Shown: piece by piece, positions 18,405-26,844 of the stretch
Numbering within the stretch: the stretch's first letter is position 1
How the letters are laid out: each line of letters begins with the position of its first letter
Assembly: GCF_963853665.1 (NCBI RefSeq)
Contig: NZ_OY970459.1
Coordinates: 3,844,001 to 3,908,000 of the forward strand
From: Mycobacterium decipiens
GTDB taxonomy: Bacteria > Actinomycetota > Actinomycetes > Mycobacteriales > Mycobacteriaceae
Reading direction: 5' to 3'
Length of the DNA: 64,000 nucleotides
Translations under genes and position numbers: made by a program
The notes under the pieces: model-generated
What the model was told of the DNA's origin: nothing
What the model saw: only the letters and a program-made list of their open reading frames with translations
Database searches by the model: none

Positions 18405-20299
18405 CCATGGCGATCAGCGCACGGCCCCGCGGCACGACCCTGGCGCCCGCCGCGATGCGCTCGCGCGACTTCTGGGGCTCTGCCACCCGGCTGGTGAAAC
18501 GACTGGCGCCGCAACGCCGGCTTGCCATCGTGGTGATCACACTGGGAATCGCCGGCACGACAATCGGTGTCGCCGTGCCGCGGATCCTCGGTCACGCCAC
18601 CGATCTGTTGTTCAACGGCGTGATCGGGCGAGGGCTTCCGGCGGGAATCACCAAGGCGCAGGCCATTGCCGCGGCCCGTGCCCGCGGCGACAACACCTTC
18701 GCCGACCTGCTGTCCGGAATGAATGTGGTGCCGGGCCGGGGTGTGGACTTCGATGCGGTGGGGCGAACACTGGCGCTGGCGTTGGCGCTGTATCTGATTG
18801 CGGCGCTGCTGCTTTGGGCGCAGGCTCGGCTGCTCAACGTCACCGTACAGCGAACCATGGTCACGCTGCGGGCCGATGTCGAAGACAAGGTGCACCGGCT
18901 ACCGCTGTCCTACTTCGACGGACAACAACGCGGTGAGCTGCTCAGCCGGGTGACCAACGATATCGACAACCTCCAGTCGTCGCTGTCGATGACGATCAGC
19001 CAGCTGGTGACGTCGATTCTCACCGTGGTGGCGGTGGCGGCCATGATGGTGTCGATCTCGCCGCTGCTGGCGCTGATCACGCTGCTGACGGTGCCGCTGT
19101 CGCTGCTGGTGACGCGCGCGATCACCCGACGTTCGCAGCGGCTGTTCGTGGCCCACTGGACTAGCACCGGGCGCCTCAACGCTCATCTCGAAGAGACCTA
19201 CAGCGGGTTCACCGTGGTCAAGACGTTCGGCCACCGAGCGGCCGCATCCGAACGGTTCCACGAGTTGAACGACGACGTCTACCACGCCGGATTCGGCGCC
19301 CAGTTCCTCTCTGGCCTGGTGCAACCGGCGACGGCGTTCATCGGCAACCTCGGCTACGTCGCGGTCGCGGTGGTAGGTGGCGTGCAGGTAGCCACCGGGC
19401 AGATCACGCTCGGCAGCATCCAGGCGTTCATCCAGTACGTCCGCCAGTTCAACATGCCGTTGAGCCAGCTGGCCGGAATGTACAACGCCCTGCAGTCCGG
19501 GGTGGCCAGCGCCGAGCGGGTGTTCGACTTGCTCGACGAGTCCGAAGAAACACCGGACCCGGAGCCGGCCCTGCCGCAGCTGACCGGGCGGGTTGAGTTT
19601 GAGCACGTGAGCTTTGCTTACCTCCCGGGCACCCCGGTGATCCGTGACCTGTCGCTGGTGGCCGAGCCGGGTAGCACGGTGGCGATCGTCGGGCCGACGG
19701 GCGCGGGCAAGACCACGCTGGTGAACCTGTTGATGCGGTTCTACGACGTCGATGCCGGGCGAATCCTGATCGACGGGGTGGATATCGCCTCGGTGAGCAG
19801 GCAATCGCTGCGATCGCGCATCGGCATGGTCTTGCAAGACACCTGGCTGTACGACGGGACCATAGCGGAGAACATCGCCTACGGACGGCCGGAAGCCACG
19901 GCGGACGAGATAGTGCAAGCCGCCAAAGCCGCCTATGTCGACCGGTTTGTGCACACACTGCCCGCCGGCTACCAGACCCGGGTCAGCGGCGACGGCGGCA
20001 GTATCAGCGCCGGCGAGAAGCAACTCATCACCATCGCCCGCGCGTTTCTGGCCCGCCCACAGTTGTTGATCCTGGATGAGGCAACCAGCTCGGTTGATAC
20101 CCGCACCGAGCTCCTCATCCAACGAGCAATGTGCGAGCTTCGCCGGGATCGAACGAGTTTCATTATCGCTCACCGCCTTTCGACGATTCGCGATGCCGAC
20201 AGCATTCTGGTGGTCCAGGCCGGCCAGATCGTCGAACGTGGCAACCACGCCGAACTGTTGGCCCGCCGCGGCGCTTACTACGAGATGACGCAGGCCTGA
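18401..20299 (+). CDS. ABC exporter half-transporter B (Rv1272c-like)
   Basis: 632 aa from GTG at 18401, overlapping the previous stop. It has a six-helix membrane domain with an extended first loop, then an NBD with Walker [10 protein letters not shown] and canonical Walker [13 protein letters not shown]. The signature is altered to ISAGEKQ instead of LSGGQ. This complements the partner, which has a good signature but a weak Walker B, so only one of the two composite ATP sites should hydrolyse efficiently. Second gene of the pair. Confidence 0.9.
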   Translation: MTMAISARPRGTTLAPAAMRSRDFWGSATRLVKRLAPQRRLAIVVITLGIAGTTIGVAVPRILGHATDLLFNGVIGRGLPAGITKAQAIAAARARGDNTFADLLSGMNVVPGRGVDFDAVGRTLALALALYLIAALLLWAQARLLNVTVQRTMVTLRADVEDKVHRLPLSYFDGQQRGELLSRVTNDIDNLQSSLSMTISQLVTSILTVVAVAAMMVSISPLLALITLLTVPLSLLVTRAITRRSQRLFVAHWTSTGRLNAHLEETYSGFTVVKTFGHRAAASERFHELNDDVYHAGFGAQFLSGLVQPATAFIGNLGYVAVAVVGGVQVATGQITLGSIQAFIQYVRQFNMPLSQLAGMYNALQSGVASAERVFDLLDESEETPDPEPALPQLTGRVEFEHVSFAYLPGTPVIRDLSLVAEPGSTVAIVGPTGAGKTTLVNLLMRFYDVDAGRILIDGVDIASVSRQSLRSRIGMVLQDTWLYDGTIAENIAYGRPEATADEIVQAAKAAYVDRFVHTLPAGYQTRVSGDGGSISAGEKQLITIARAFLARPQLLILDEATSSVDTRTELLIQRAMCELRRDRTSFIIAHRLSTIRDADSILVVQAGQIVERGNHAELLARRGAYYEMTQA

Positions 20300-20438
20300 C
20301 CCGAAGTCCGTCAGGCTGGTTCCCCGGGTGAGCAGCCCGAGCTCGAAAGCTCGCCAAGAACTTGTTGAGAATCCGCCAAGGGGAAGGCCCGAAGCTGAAG
20401 TCATCCAGGGAAAGCCCGACCGACAAAGGATCGCAACA

Positions 20439-20771
20439 ATGTTCTCACCCCGCATTACCGCAGCGTTGAGCACCGCAGTCGGCGCCGCCGCCATCGGACT
20501 TGCCGTCGCGACCGCCGGCACCGCCAGCGCCAACTCCACCGACGAAGCCTTCATTGCTCAGATGGAAGCCATCGGCGTCACCTTCTCCTCACCGCAAGCG
20601 GCCGCCCAGCAAGCCCAGCTGGTCTGCAAGAAGCTGGCCAGCGGCGAGACCGGCACCGAGATCGCCAAGGAGGTCCTCAGCCAAACCGACCTGACCACCA
20701 AGCAAGCGGCCTACTTCGTCGTCGACGCAACCAAGGCCTACTGCCCGCAATACGCCAGCCAGCTCACCTAG
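20439..20771 (+). CDS. Secreted DUF732 protein (Rv1271c-like)
   Basis: 110 aa. ATG at 20439 follows an AAAGGA box. Signal peptide to a TASA cleavage site (after about residue 31), mature part NSTDEAFIAQMEAIGVTFSSP. Two cysteines (LVCKKL, AYCPQY) probably form a disulfide. DUF732 proteins are small helical secreted mycobacterial proteins without known activity. Followed by a very strong hairpin terminator. Confidence 0.88.
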   Translation: MFSPRITAALSTAVGAAAIGLAVATAGTASANSTDEAFIAQMEAIGVTFSSPQAAAQQAQLVCKKLASGETGTEIAKEVLSQTDLTTKQAAYFVVDATKAYCPQYASQLT

Positions 20772-20783
20772 CCATACCGACCA

Positions 20784-20820
20784 CAATGCGGGGGTCCCGA
20801 CAATCGGGATCCCCGCATTG
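20784..20820 (+). terminator. Strong 17-bp hairpin terminator
   Basis: Arms 20784-20800 and 20804-20820 pair over 17 bases with one G-U, around a CAA loop, 12 bases after the DUF732 stop. No U-tract follows. Confidence 0.75.
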
Positions 20821-20975
20821 GCCGCTTCGCCACGCCGGATGTATCTGGAAATCCCTTGAAAGGCTTGTCAAGTAGCCGGATTCGATTCGCGGCGCCGGAT
20901 GCGCGCGGCGGTTGACTCTGCCGCAACGAGATTGCTATGCAGTACAAAGCTGTGCGCCAACATAAGGAGATTTCG

Positions 20976-21710
20976 ATGAAGCATCCACCTCGTTGCGTTG
21001 TTGCCGCCGCCACCGCCTTACTTGCCGCCGTGCTCGCGATCGGCGGCTGCTCAAACGATGGGGGCTCCGGCAAACCGTCTGGACCCGCGGCCACGGCACC
21101 CAACGGCGATGCGGCAACGCTGCTCAAGCAAGCTACCGATGCCATGCGCAAGGTGACCGGAATGCACGTCAGCCTTGCGGTGGAGGGCGACGTGCCAAAC
21201 CTGCGGGTGACCAAGCTCGAGGGCGATATCTCCAACACACCGCAAACGGTCGCCACCGGTAGCGCGACTCTGCTCGTCGGCAGCAAGACCGAAGACGCCA
21301 AGTTCGTCTATGTCGACGGTCATCTGTACTCCGATCTGGGACAGCCCGGCACATACACCGATTTCGGCAACGGTGCCTCCATCTACAACGTGTCGGTGCT
21401 CCTCGACCCCGACAAGGGCCTGGCAAACCTGTTGGCCAACCTCAAGGACGCGTCGGTGGCCGGCAGCCAGCAGGTGAACGGCGTCGCTACCACCAAGATC
21501 ACCGGGAATTCGTCCGCTGACGACGTCGCGACGCTAGCCGGCTCGCGGCTGACCTCCGAGGACGTCAAGACGGTGCCCACCACCGTCTGGATCGCTTCGG
21601 ACGGATCCTCGCACCTGGTCCAGATCCAGATCGTCCCAACCCGAGACACGTCGGTGACGCTGACGATGTCCGACTGGGGCAAGCAGGTCACCGCCACCAA
21701 ACCGGTCTAG
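20976..21710 (+). CDS. lprA: Lipoprotein LprA (Rv1270c-like)
   Basis: 244 aa, the length of M. tuberculosis LprA. ATG at 20976 is preceded by ATAAGGAG; the frame is open from 20937. Signal peptide with lipobox IGGC, lipidated Cys25. The mature domain is of the LppX/LprA/LprF/LprG family (ATDAMRKVTGMHVSL, GDISNTPQTVATG), a half-barrel that holds acylated lipids. In M. tuberculosis LprA is a TLR2 agonist (established). 23 bases before the next gene. Confidence 0.93.
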   Translation: MKHPPRCVVAAATALLAAVLAIGGCSNDGGSGKPSGPAATAPNGDAATLLKQATDAMRKVTGMHVSLAVEGDVPNLRVTKLEGDISNTPQTVATGSATLLVGSKTEDAKFVYVDGHLYSDLGQPGTYTDFGNGASIYNVSVLLDPDKGLANLLANLKDASVAGSQQVNGVATTKITGNSSADDVATLAGSRLTSEDVKTVPTTVWIASDGSSHLVQIQIVPTRDTSVTLTMSDWGKQVTATKPV

Positions 21711-21733
21711 CCGGCATTCGAAAGGACTCACCA

Positions 21734-22105
21734 ATGACGACGATGATTACCCGTCGGCGGCGGTTCGCGGTGGCCGTCGCCAGCGTGGCCACCGCCACCG
21801 CGATGACCGTCGCCCTGGCTCCCGCGGCGGATGCCGCCGATGTCTACGGCGCGATTGCCTACTCCGGCAACGGCTCGTGGGGCCGATCGTGGGACTACCC
21901 AACCCGGGCAGCTGCCGAAGCCACCGCCGTCAAATCGTGTGGCTACTCCGACTGCAAGGTGCTGACCAGTTTCACCGCCTGCGGCGCGGTCGCCGCCGAC
22001 GGCAAGGCCTACCAAGGAGGGGTCGGACCCGACCTGGCCGCCGCAATGAAGGACGCGCTGACCAAGCTCGGCGGTGGCTACATCGACACCTGGGCCTGCA
22101 ACTAA
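21734..22105 (+). CDS. Secreted DUF4189-type protein (Rv1269c-like)
   Basis: 123 aa. ATG at 21734 with GAAAGGA upstream. Arg-rich start and hydrophobic core, cleavage near PAADA-AD (about residue 35). The mature part GAIAYSGNGSWGRSWDYPT has five cysteines (KSCGYSDCK, FTACGAV, TWACN), so disulfides are likely. Probably co-transcribed with lprA. Function unknown. Confidence 0.88.
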   Translation: MTTMITRRRRFAVAVASVATATAMTVALAPAADAADVYGAIAYSGNGSWGRSWDYPTRAAAEATAVKSCGYSDCKVLTSFTACGAVAADGKAYQGGVGPDLAAAMKDALTKLGGGYIDTWACN

Positions 22106-22123
22106 TTCCGCACGCCTCCTGGA

Positions 22124-22146
22124 GCGGCCGACTATTCGTCGGCCGC
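22124..22146 (+). terminator. Hairpin after Rv1269c-like gene
   Basis: Perfect nine-pair stem GCGGCCGAC / GTCGGCCGC around a TATTC loop, starting 19 bases after the stop. Confidence 0.65.
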
Positions 22147-22270
22147 GCTCGCGTGGACCGGCCTACCAGCGACCGGTAAACATCCTCTGACCACTGTCTT
22201 TGGCCACGATTCGGGGCCCACCGGATCACTCCAAGAATTCGTAGAGATAACAAATAGGCCAACATCGGAA

Positions 22271-22313
22271 CCTTTTCTCAACATCCACTCCGCAAAGACG
22301 GAACGAGAAAAGG
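22271..22313 (+). promoter_or_regulatory. Inverted repeat overlapping the ribosome-binding site
   Basis: CCTTTTCTC (22271-22279) is the exact complement of GAGAAAAGG (22305-22313), which contains the Shine-Dalgarno sequence six bases before the ATG at 22320. In RNA this would hide the ribosome-binding site. Confidence 0.45.
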
Positions 22314-22319
22314 ACCACG

Positions 22320-23018
22320 ATGAAGACCACCAAGATCGCCACCGCCCTCAAAACCGCCACCTTCGCGCTGGCCGCCGGTGCCGTTGCACTGGGATTGGCC
22401 AGCCCCGCCGATGCAGCGGCGGGCACGATGTACGGCGACCCGGTAGCGGCCGCCAAGTACTGGCGCTACCAGAAATACGACGACTGCGTCCTCATGTCGG
22501 CCGCCGACGTGGTCGGTCAGGTGACCGGCAAGGAGCCCTCGGAGCGCGCCATCATCAAAGTGGCTCAGTCGACCCCCAGCGTCGCGCACCCCGGGTCCAT
22601 CTACACGAAGCCGGCCGACACCAAGAACCCGAATTCGGGCATGGGCACCAGCGTGGCGGACATCCCGACGCTGCTGGCGCACTACGGCGTCGACGCGGTG
22701 CTCACCGACGAGGACAACGTGCAGACCACCGGAGTCGCCACCGGCATCCAGGCCCTCGAGCAGTACCTGGGCAGCGGCCACGCGGTGATCGTCAGCGTCA
22801 ACGCTGAGATGATCTGGGGCCAGCCCGTCGAGGAAACCGACAGCGACGGCAACCCGGTGTCTGACCACGCCGTGGTGGTGACCGGCGTCGACACCGAAAA
22901 CGGCGTGGTTCACCTCAACGACAGCGGTAGCGCCAAGGGCCGCGACGAGCAGATCCCCATGGAGCTCTTCGTCAAGGCGTGGGCCACCAGCCACGACTTC
23001 ATGGCCGTCACCACCTAG
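22320..23018 (+). CDS. Secreted C39-like cysteine-peptidase-fold protein (Rv1268c-like)
   Basis: 232 aa. Signal peptide to about residue 33 (SPADAAA). The mature part looks like a papain/C39-type domain: Cys56 in YDDCVLMSAADV, His183 in SDHAVVVTGV and Asn200/Asp201 in HLNDSG are placed like a catalytic triad, and GIQALEQYLGSGHAVIVSV is the typical core strand region. It could be an active exported protease or an inactive binding fold; the sequence alone does not decide. Last gene of the exported-protein block before embR. Confidence 0.85.
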   Translation: MKTTKIATALKTATFALAAGAVALGLASPADAAAGTMYGDPVAAAKYWRYQKYDDCVLMSAADVVGQVTGKEPSERAIIKVAQSTPSVAHPGSIYTKPADTKNPNSGMGTSVADIPTLLAHYGVDAVLTDEDNVQTTGVATGIQALEQYLGSGHAVIVSVNAEMIWGQPVEETDSDGNPVSDHAVVVTGVDTENGVVHLNDSGSAKGRDEQIPMELFVKAWATSHDFMAVTT

Positions 23019-23044
23019 AGCGCGACCGCGTTGGCGATCACCAC

Positions 23045-23089
23045 GGCGGGCAGCCACCCGGTGCACAACCATCGGGTTGGCTGCCCGCC
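23045..23089 (+). terminator. Long hairpin between Rv1268c-like gene and embR
   Basis: GGCGGGCAGCCACCCG (23045-23060) pairs with CGGGTTGGCTGCCCGCC (23073-23089) with one bulge; loop of 12 bases. Confidence 0.7.
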
Positions 23090-23296
23090 AATCGCATGTT
23101 TAGCTGAGCACCAACACAATTCGTGCGGGATAACGATGATCATCTTGTTGGGGCAAGCATTTCAGGGGGCCGCGCCCACCTTGGCGCCGACGTGCCGGGA
23201 TCCTCGGTTCTTACCGCATCGGCGAACTTCGTATCACAATGACCGGTAACGACAACCCATTGGCACCCCGGCATGCGAAGCCACGGAGGACGCGGA

Positions 23297-24463
23297 ATGA
23301 CTGGTAGCGCTAATGCCGAGCAGCGTCTCGAGTTCGGTCTGCTCGGACCGTTGGAAATGACTCTCGACGGGGCCCTGGTGCCGCTGGGCACCCCCAAACA
23401 GCGGGCCGTGTTGGCCATGCTGGTCATCAACCGCAACAGGCCGATCGGGGTGGACGCCCTTATCACGGCACTATGGGAGGAGTGGCCCCCGTCGGGCGCT
23501 CGAGCCAGTATCCACTCCTACGTATCCAATCTGCGCAAGCTCCTCGGTGGCGCCGGGATCGACCCGCGGGTGATGTTGGCCGCCGCGCCGCCGGGTTATC
23601 GGCTCAGCATCCCCGACAACACTTGCGATCTGGGGCGGTTCGTCGCCGAGAAAACCGCGGGCGTGCACGCGGCCGCCGCCGGCCGGTTCGAACAAGCCAG
23701 CCGGCACCTGTCGGCGGCATTGAAGGAATGGCGTGGACCGGTGCTCGACGACCTACGCGACTTTCAGTTCGTCGATTCCTTTGCCACGGCTCTGGTAGAG
23801 GACAAAGTTCTCGCCCACACCGCCAAGGCGGAAGCTGAAATCGCGTGCGGGCGCGCCGGCGCGGTGATCACCGAACTCGAGGCCCTGACGTTCGAACACC
23901 CCTACCGGGAGCCGCTTTGGGCACAGTTGATCACCGCCTACTACCTGACCGACCGGCAATCCGACGCATTGGGCGCCTATCGGCGGGTGAAGACGACACT
24001 CGCCGACGACCTTGGCATCGACCCAGGCCCGACCTTGCGCGCCCTCAATGAGCGAATCCTGCGGCAGGAACCGCTGGATGCCAAGAAGTCCGCCAAGACC
24101 ACCGCCGCGGGCACTGTCACGGTGCTCGATCAGCGCACGATGGCGTCGGGCCAACAGGTAGTGGCCTACCTCCACGACATCGCCTCGGGTCGGGGCTACC
24201 CACTGCGATCCGCGGCGACGCGGATCGGGCGTCTGCACGACAACGACATCGTCCTAGACAGCGCCAACGTCAGCCGCCACCACGCCGTCATCATCGACAC
24301 GGGCACCAACTACATCATTAACGATCTCCGATCGTCCAACGGCGTGCACGTGCAGCATCAGCGAATCCGCTCCGCCGCCACGCTGAGCGACGGCGACCAC
24401 ATTCGCATCTGCGACCACGAATTCACGTTCCAGATCAGCGCGGGAGCGCGCGGCGGCGAATAG
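23297..24463 (+). CDS. embR: Transcriptional regulator EmbR (Rv1267c-like)
   Basis: 388 aa, identical in length to M. tuberculosis EmbR. ATG at 23297 with GGAGGA upstream; the frame extends to 23273. OmpR-like winged helix (about 1-100, LGTPKQRAVLAMLVINRNRP), bacterial transcriptional activation domain (about 105-265) and C-terminal FHA domain (about 300-388) with the conserved R312, S326 and N348 (RIGRLHDND, VSRHHAV, SSNGVHV). In M. tuberculosis PknH phosphorylates EmbR, which then binds embCAB and controls arabinan synthesis (established). It lies upstream of three PknH-type kinases here. Confidence 0.94.
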   Translation: MTGSANAEQRLEFGLLGPLEMTLDGALVPLGTPKQRAVLAMLVINRNRPIGVDALITALWEEWPPSGARASIHSYVSNLRKLLGGAGIDPRVMLAAAPPGYRLSIPDNTCDLGRFVAEKTAGVHAAAAGRFEQASRHLSAALKEWRGPVLDDLRDFQFVDSFATALVEDKVLAHTAKAEAEIACGRAGAVITELEALTFEHPYREPLWAQLITAYYLTDRQSDALGAYRRVKTTLADDLGIDPGPTLRALNERILRQEPLDAKKSAKTTAAGTVTVLDQRTMASGQQVVAYLHDIASGRGYPLRSAATRIGRLHDNDIVLDSANVSRHHAVIIDTGTNYIINDLRSSNGVHVQHQRIRSAATLSDGDHIRICDHEFTFQISAGARGGE

Positions 24464-24774
24464 GTCCACGGACCACGAGACTTTCTGTACCGCCGGAAGT
24501 CATGGATATGACCGCCACGCAACACTTTTCGCCGCGCGGCCGTGCGCCCCCCCACCGGCCGTGCGCTGCGGTGACCAATTGCCACAACACTTTTCGCTAG
24601 CCGAACAGCGGTGCGTGCCGGCGAACTTGCGCAGCCACCACACCCGCCCGAATCCCTCGGGGAGATGTGGCGGATTTTCGTGCGGTCGAGCCGGTGAAGG
24701 CCTACCGTCATGATTACCCCGGCAGTGCTGCTGGGCGAGCGGCTGCATCCGGTGTGATATCCGGACGCTGTTGA
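24464..24774. other. Intergenic region embR to first kinase, with direct repeats
   Basis: About 310 bases without a gene. It contains two copies of CAACACTTTTCGC (24520-24532 and 24585-24597) and two of CGGCCGTGCGC (24537-24547 and 24556-24566). Confidence 0.6.
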
Positions 24775-24780
24775 TAGTGT
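24775..24780 (+). promoter_or_regulatory. -10 box of first PknH-like kinase
   Basis: TAGTGT fits the mycobacterial TANNNT -10 motif. The same surrounding sequence is present before all three kinase genes. Predicted start of transcription near 24787, giving a leader of about 26 bases with GGGAGG. Confidence 0.5.
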
Positions 24781-24813
24781 CGGCGGCATTGCGGGTTGTT
24801 GGGAGGATCAGCG

Positions 24814-26634
24814 ATGAACGACGCGCAGGACTCGCGGGTGGGGTCGATGTTTGGCCCCTACCACCTCAAACGGCTGTTGGGCCGCGGCGGGATGGGCGAG
24901 GTCTACGAAGCCGAGCACACCGTCAAGGAGTGGACGGTCGCCGTCAAGCTGATGACCGCGGAATTCAGCAAGGACCCGGTGTTTCGCGAGCGGATGAAAC
25001 GCGAAGCCCGCATCGCCGGGCGGTTGCAGGAACCCCACGTGGTGCCCATCCACGACTACGGCGAAGTCGACGGCCAAATGTTCCTGGAGATGCGCCTAGT
25101 CGAGGGCACCGACCTGGACAGCGTGCTCAAACGCTTCGGCCCGCTGACCCCGCCACGCGCGGTGGCCATCATCACCCAGATCGCCTCGGCGTTAGACGCC
25201 GCGCATGCCGATGGCGTGATGCACCGCGACGTCAAACCGCAAAACATTCTGGTCACCCGCGACGACTTCGCTTATCTGGTCGATTTCGGGATCGCCAGCG
25301 CCACCACCGATGAGAAGCTGACCCAGTTGGGCACCGCGGTGGGCACCTGGAAATACATGGCCCCCGAACGGTTCTCCAACGACGAGGTGACCTACCGCGC
25401 CGACATCTACGCCCTGGCCTGCGTGCTGCACGAATGCCTGACCGGCGCCCCGCCGTATCGAGCGGACAGCGCCACCACATTGGTCACCGCCCATTTGATG
25501 GACCCCATCCCCCAGCCCAGCGCCACCCGCCCGGGCATCCCCAAGGCCTTCGACACGGTGGTCGCGCGCGGCATGGCCAAAAAGCCCGAAGACCGCTACG
25601 CCAGCGCCGGCGATCTGGCCCTGGCCGCCCACGACGCGCTCAGCGACCCCGATCAAGACCACGCCGCCGACATCCTGCGCCGCAGCCAGGAATCCACCCT
25701 GCCCGGCACCGCGGCGGTAACGCCCCAGCCGCCGACCGCACCCGCCGTTACCCCGCCGCCCGCCCAGTATCCGGCGTCCCCCTCCTACGCCAACCCAGCC
25801 AGTTCGGGTCCGATGCAGCAGGCCGCGCCGACCGGCCAGCCGTCCTGGGCACCTGCCAGTGGCCCCATCCCGGCGAGCCAACCCACCCCCGCCCCGCAGT
25901 ACTACCAGGGCGGCGGCTGGGGCGGCACGCCACCGAGCACACCCCTACCACCGCAGCCGGGCGGCCCGACCCCCTGGAGCCAGACCCCGCCGCCGCGCAA
26001 AGCCAACCCGTGGCCCATCGTGGCCGGCGCCGCCGCCGTGGTGCTCGTCCTCGTGCTGGGCGCCATCGGGATCTGGATAGCCACCCAACCCGACGACGGC
26101 CCGCCGAAGGCGGGCACCACGACCTCCGCAGTCGCGCCCACCACCAAGCCGACGACCTCCGCACCCGGAACGACAACGCCGACCACCACCACCCCAGCCG
26201 GCGACCCCCAGAGCAGGCTGATTAGCCTGTTGCCGTCGGGTTACCCAGCCGGCACCTGCACACCGACCACTCCAAAGCCGGGCAGCATATGGGTGAACTC
26301 CGTGGCGATGGTCGACTGCGGACAAAACACCAACCAGGGCGGACCAAGTCGCGCGATCTACGGATTGTTCGCCAATCCCGACAAGCTTAAACAGGCCTTC
26401 GACGACGACATCGCCGCCGTGGATCTGATGAACTGTCCCGGCGAAGGACCGTCACCGGATGGCTGGCACTACAACCAGACCCCAGAAGTGACCGCCGGCA
26501 TGATCGCGTGCGGCACCTACAAGAACCACCCGAATGTGATCTGGAGCAACGAGGCCAAGTTGATGCTCAGCGATATCTTCGGGGACCCCGCCACCCTCGA
26601 GGATCTGCACAACTGGTGGGCCAAGTACGGCTGA
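24814..26634 (+). CDS. PknH-like Ser/Thr kinase, four-Cys sensor (copy 1)
   Basis: 606 aa membrane kinase. ATG at 24814 with GGGAGG upstream, matching the M. tuberculosis PknH start. Kinase domain about 13-280: GRGGMGEV loop, K45 (VAVKLM), HRDVKPQN, DFG, activation loop GTAVGTWKYMAPE containing the residue equivalent to PknH T170. Pro/Gln-rich linker to about 400, one membrane helix (about 403-425), a Thr-rich stalk, then an extracytoplasmic domain of about 140 aa with four cysteines (GTCTP, VDCGQN, MNCPGE, IACGTY). This sensor differs from classical PknH; the catalytic half is nearly identical to copy 3. It is next to embR, so it may be the EmbR kinase by position. Confidence 0.9.
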   Translation: MNDAQDSRVGSMFGPYHLKRLLGRGGMGEVYEAEHTVKEWTVAVKLMTAEFSKDPVFRERMKREARIAGRLQEPHVVPIHDYGEVDGQMFLEMRLVEGTDLDSVLKRFGPLTPPRAVAIITQIASALDAAHADGVMHRDVKPQNILVTRDDFAYLVDFGIASATTDEKLTQLGTAVGTWKYMAPERFSNDEVTYRADIYALACVLHECLTGAPPYRADSATTLVTAHLMDPIPQPSATRPGIPKAFDTVVARGMAKKPEDRYASAGDLALAAHDALSDPDQDHAADILRRSQESTLPGTAAVTPQPPTAPAVTPPPAQYPASPSYANPASSGPMQQAAPTGQPSWAPASGPIPASQPTPAPQYYQGGGWGGTPPSTPLPPQPGGPTPWSQTPPPRKANPWPIVAGAAAVVLVLVLGAIGIWIATQPDDGPPKAGTTTSAVAPTTKPTTSAPGTTTPTTTTPAGDPQSRLISLLPSGYPAGTCTPTTPKPGSIWVNSVAMVDCGQNTNQGGPSRAIYGLFANPDKLKQAFDDDIAAVDLMNCPGEGPSPDGWHYNQTPEVTAGMIACGTYKNHPNVIWSNEAKLMLSDIFGDPATLEDLHNWWAKYG

Positions 26635-26831
26635 TCCGAGGATCACGGCTCAATGTCGGCATGCCGGCTCAAACCGCAGTGCGACACACCATTTGGCGGC
26701 CGGCTTGTTCTTGGCTCGGCGTGCAGATCCTGACAATCGTTGGCCGACTTCGGATCTGAACCGTCCGTTCGGGACAATTGGTCGCCAGACTGCGGTTTGC
26801 TCGACCGCCAGTTCCGCCGGGTGGTTGTTGA

Positions 26832-26837
26832 TAGTGT
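26832..26837 (+). promoter_or_regulatory. -10 box of second kinase, leaderless
   Basis: TAGTGT lies seven bases before the ATG at 26845, so transcription would begin at or next to the start codon. The leader and GGGAGG box present in copies 1 and 3 are missing here. Confidence 0.55.
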
Positions 26838-26844
26838 CGGCGGC

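Noticed and set aside
18899..20554. 551-codon open frame on the minus strand
   Set aside because: Lies antisense to the intact ABC exporter gene; composition (Gln/His/Arg/Gly-rich) is that of a GC-rich shadow frame.
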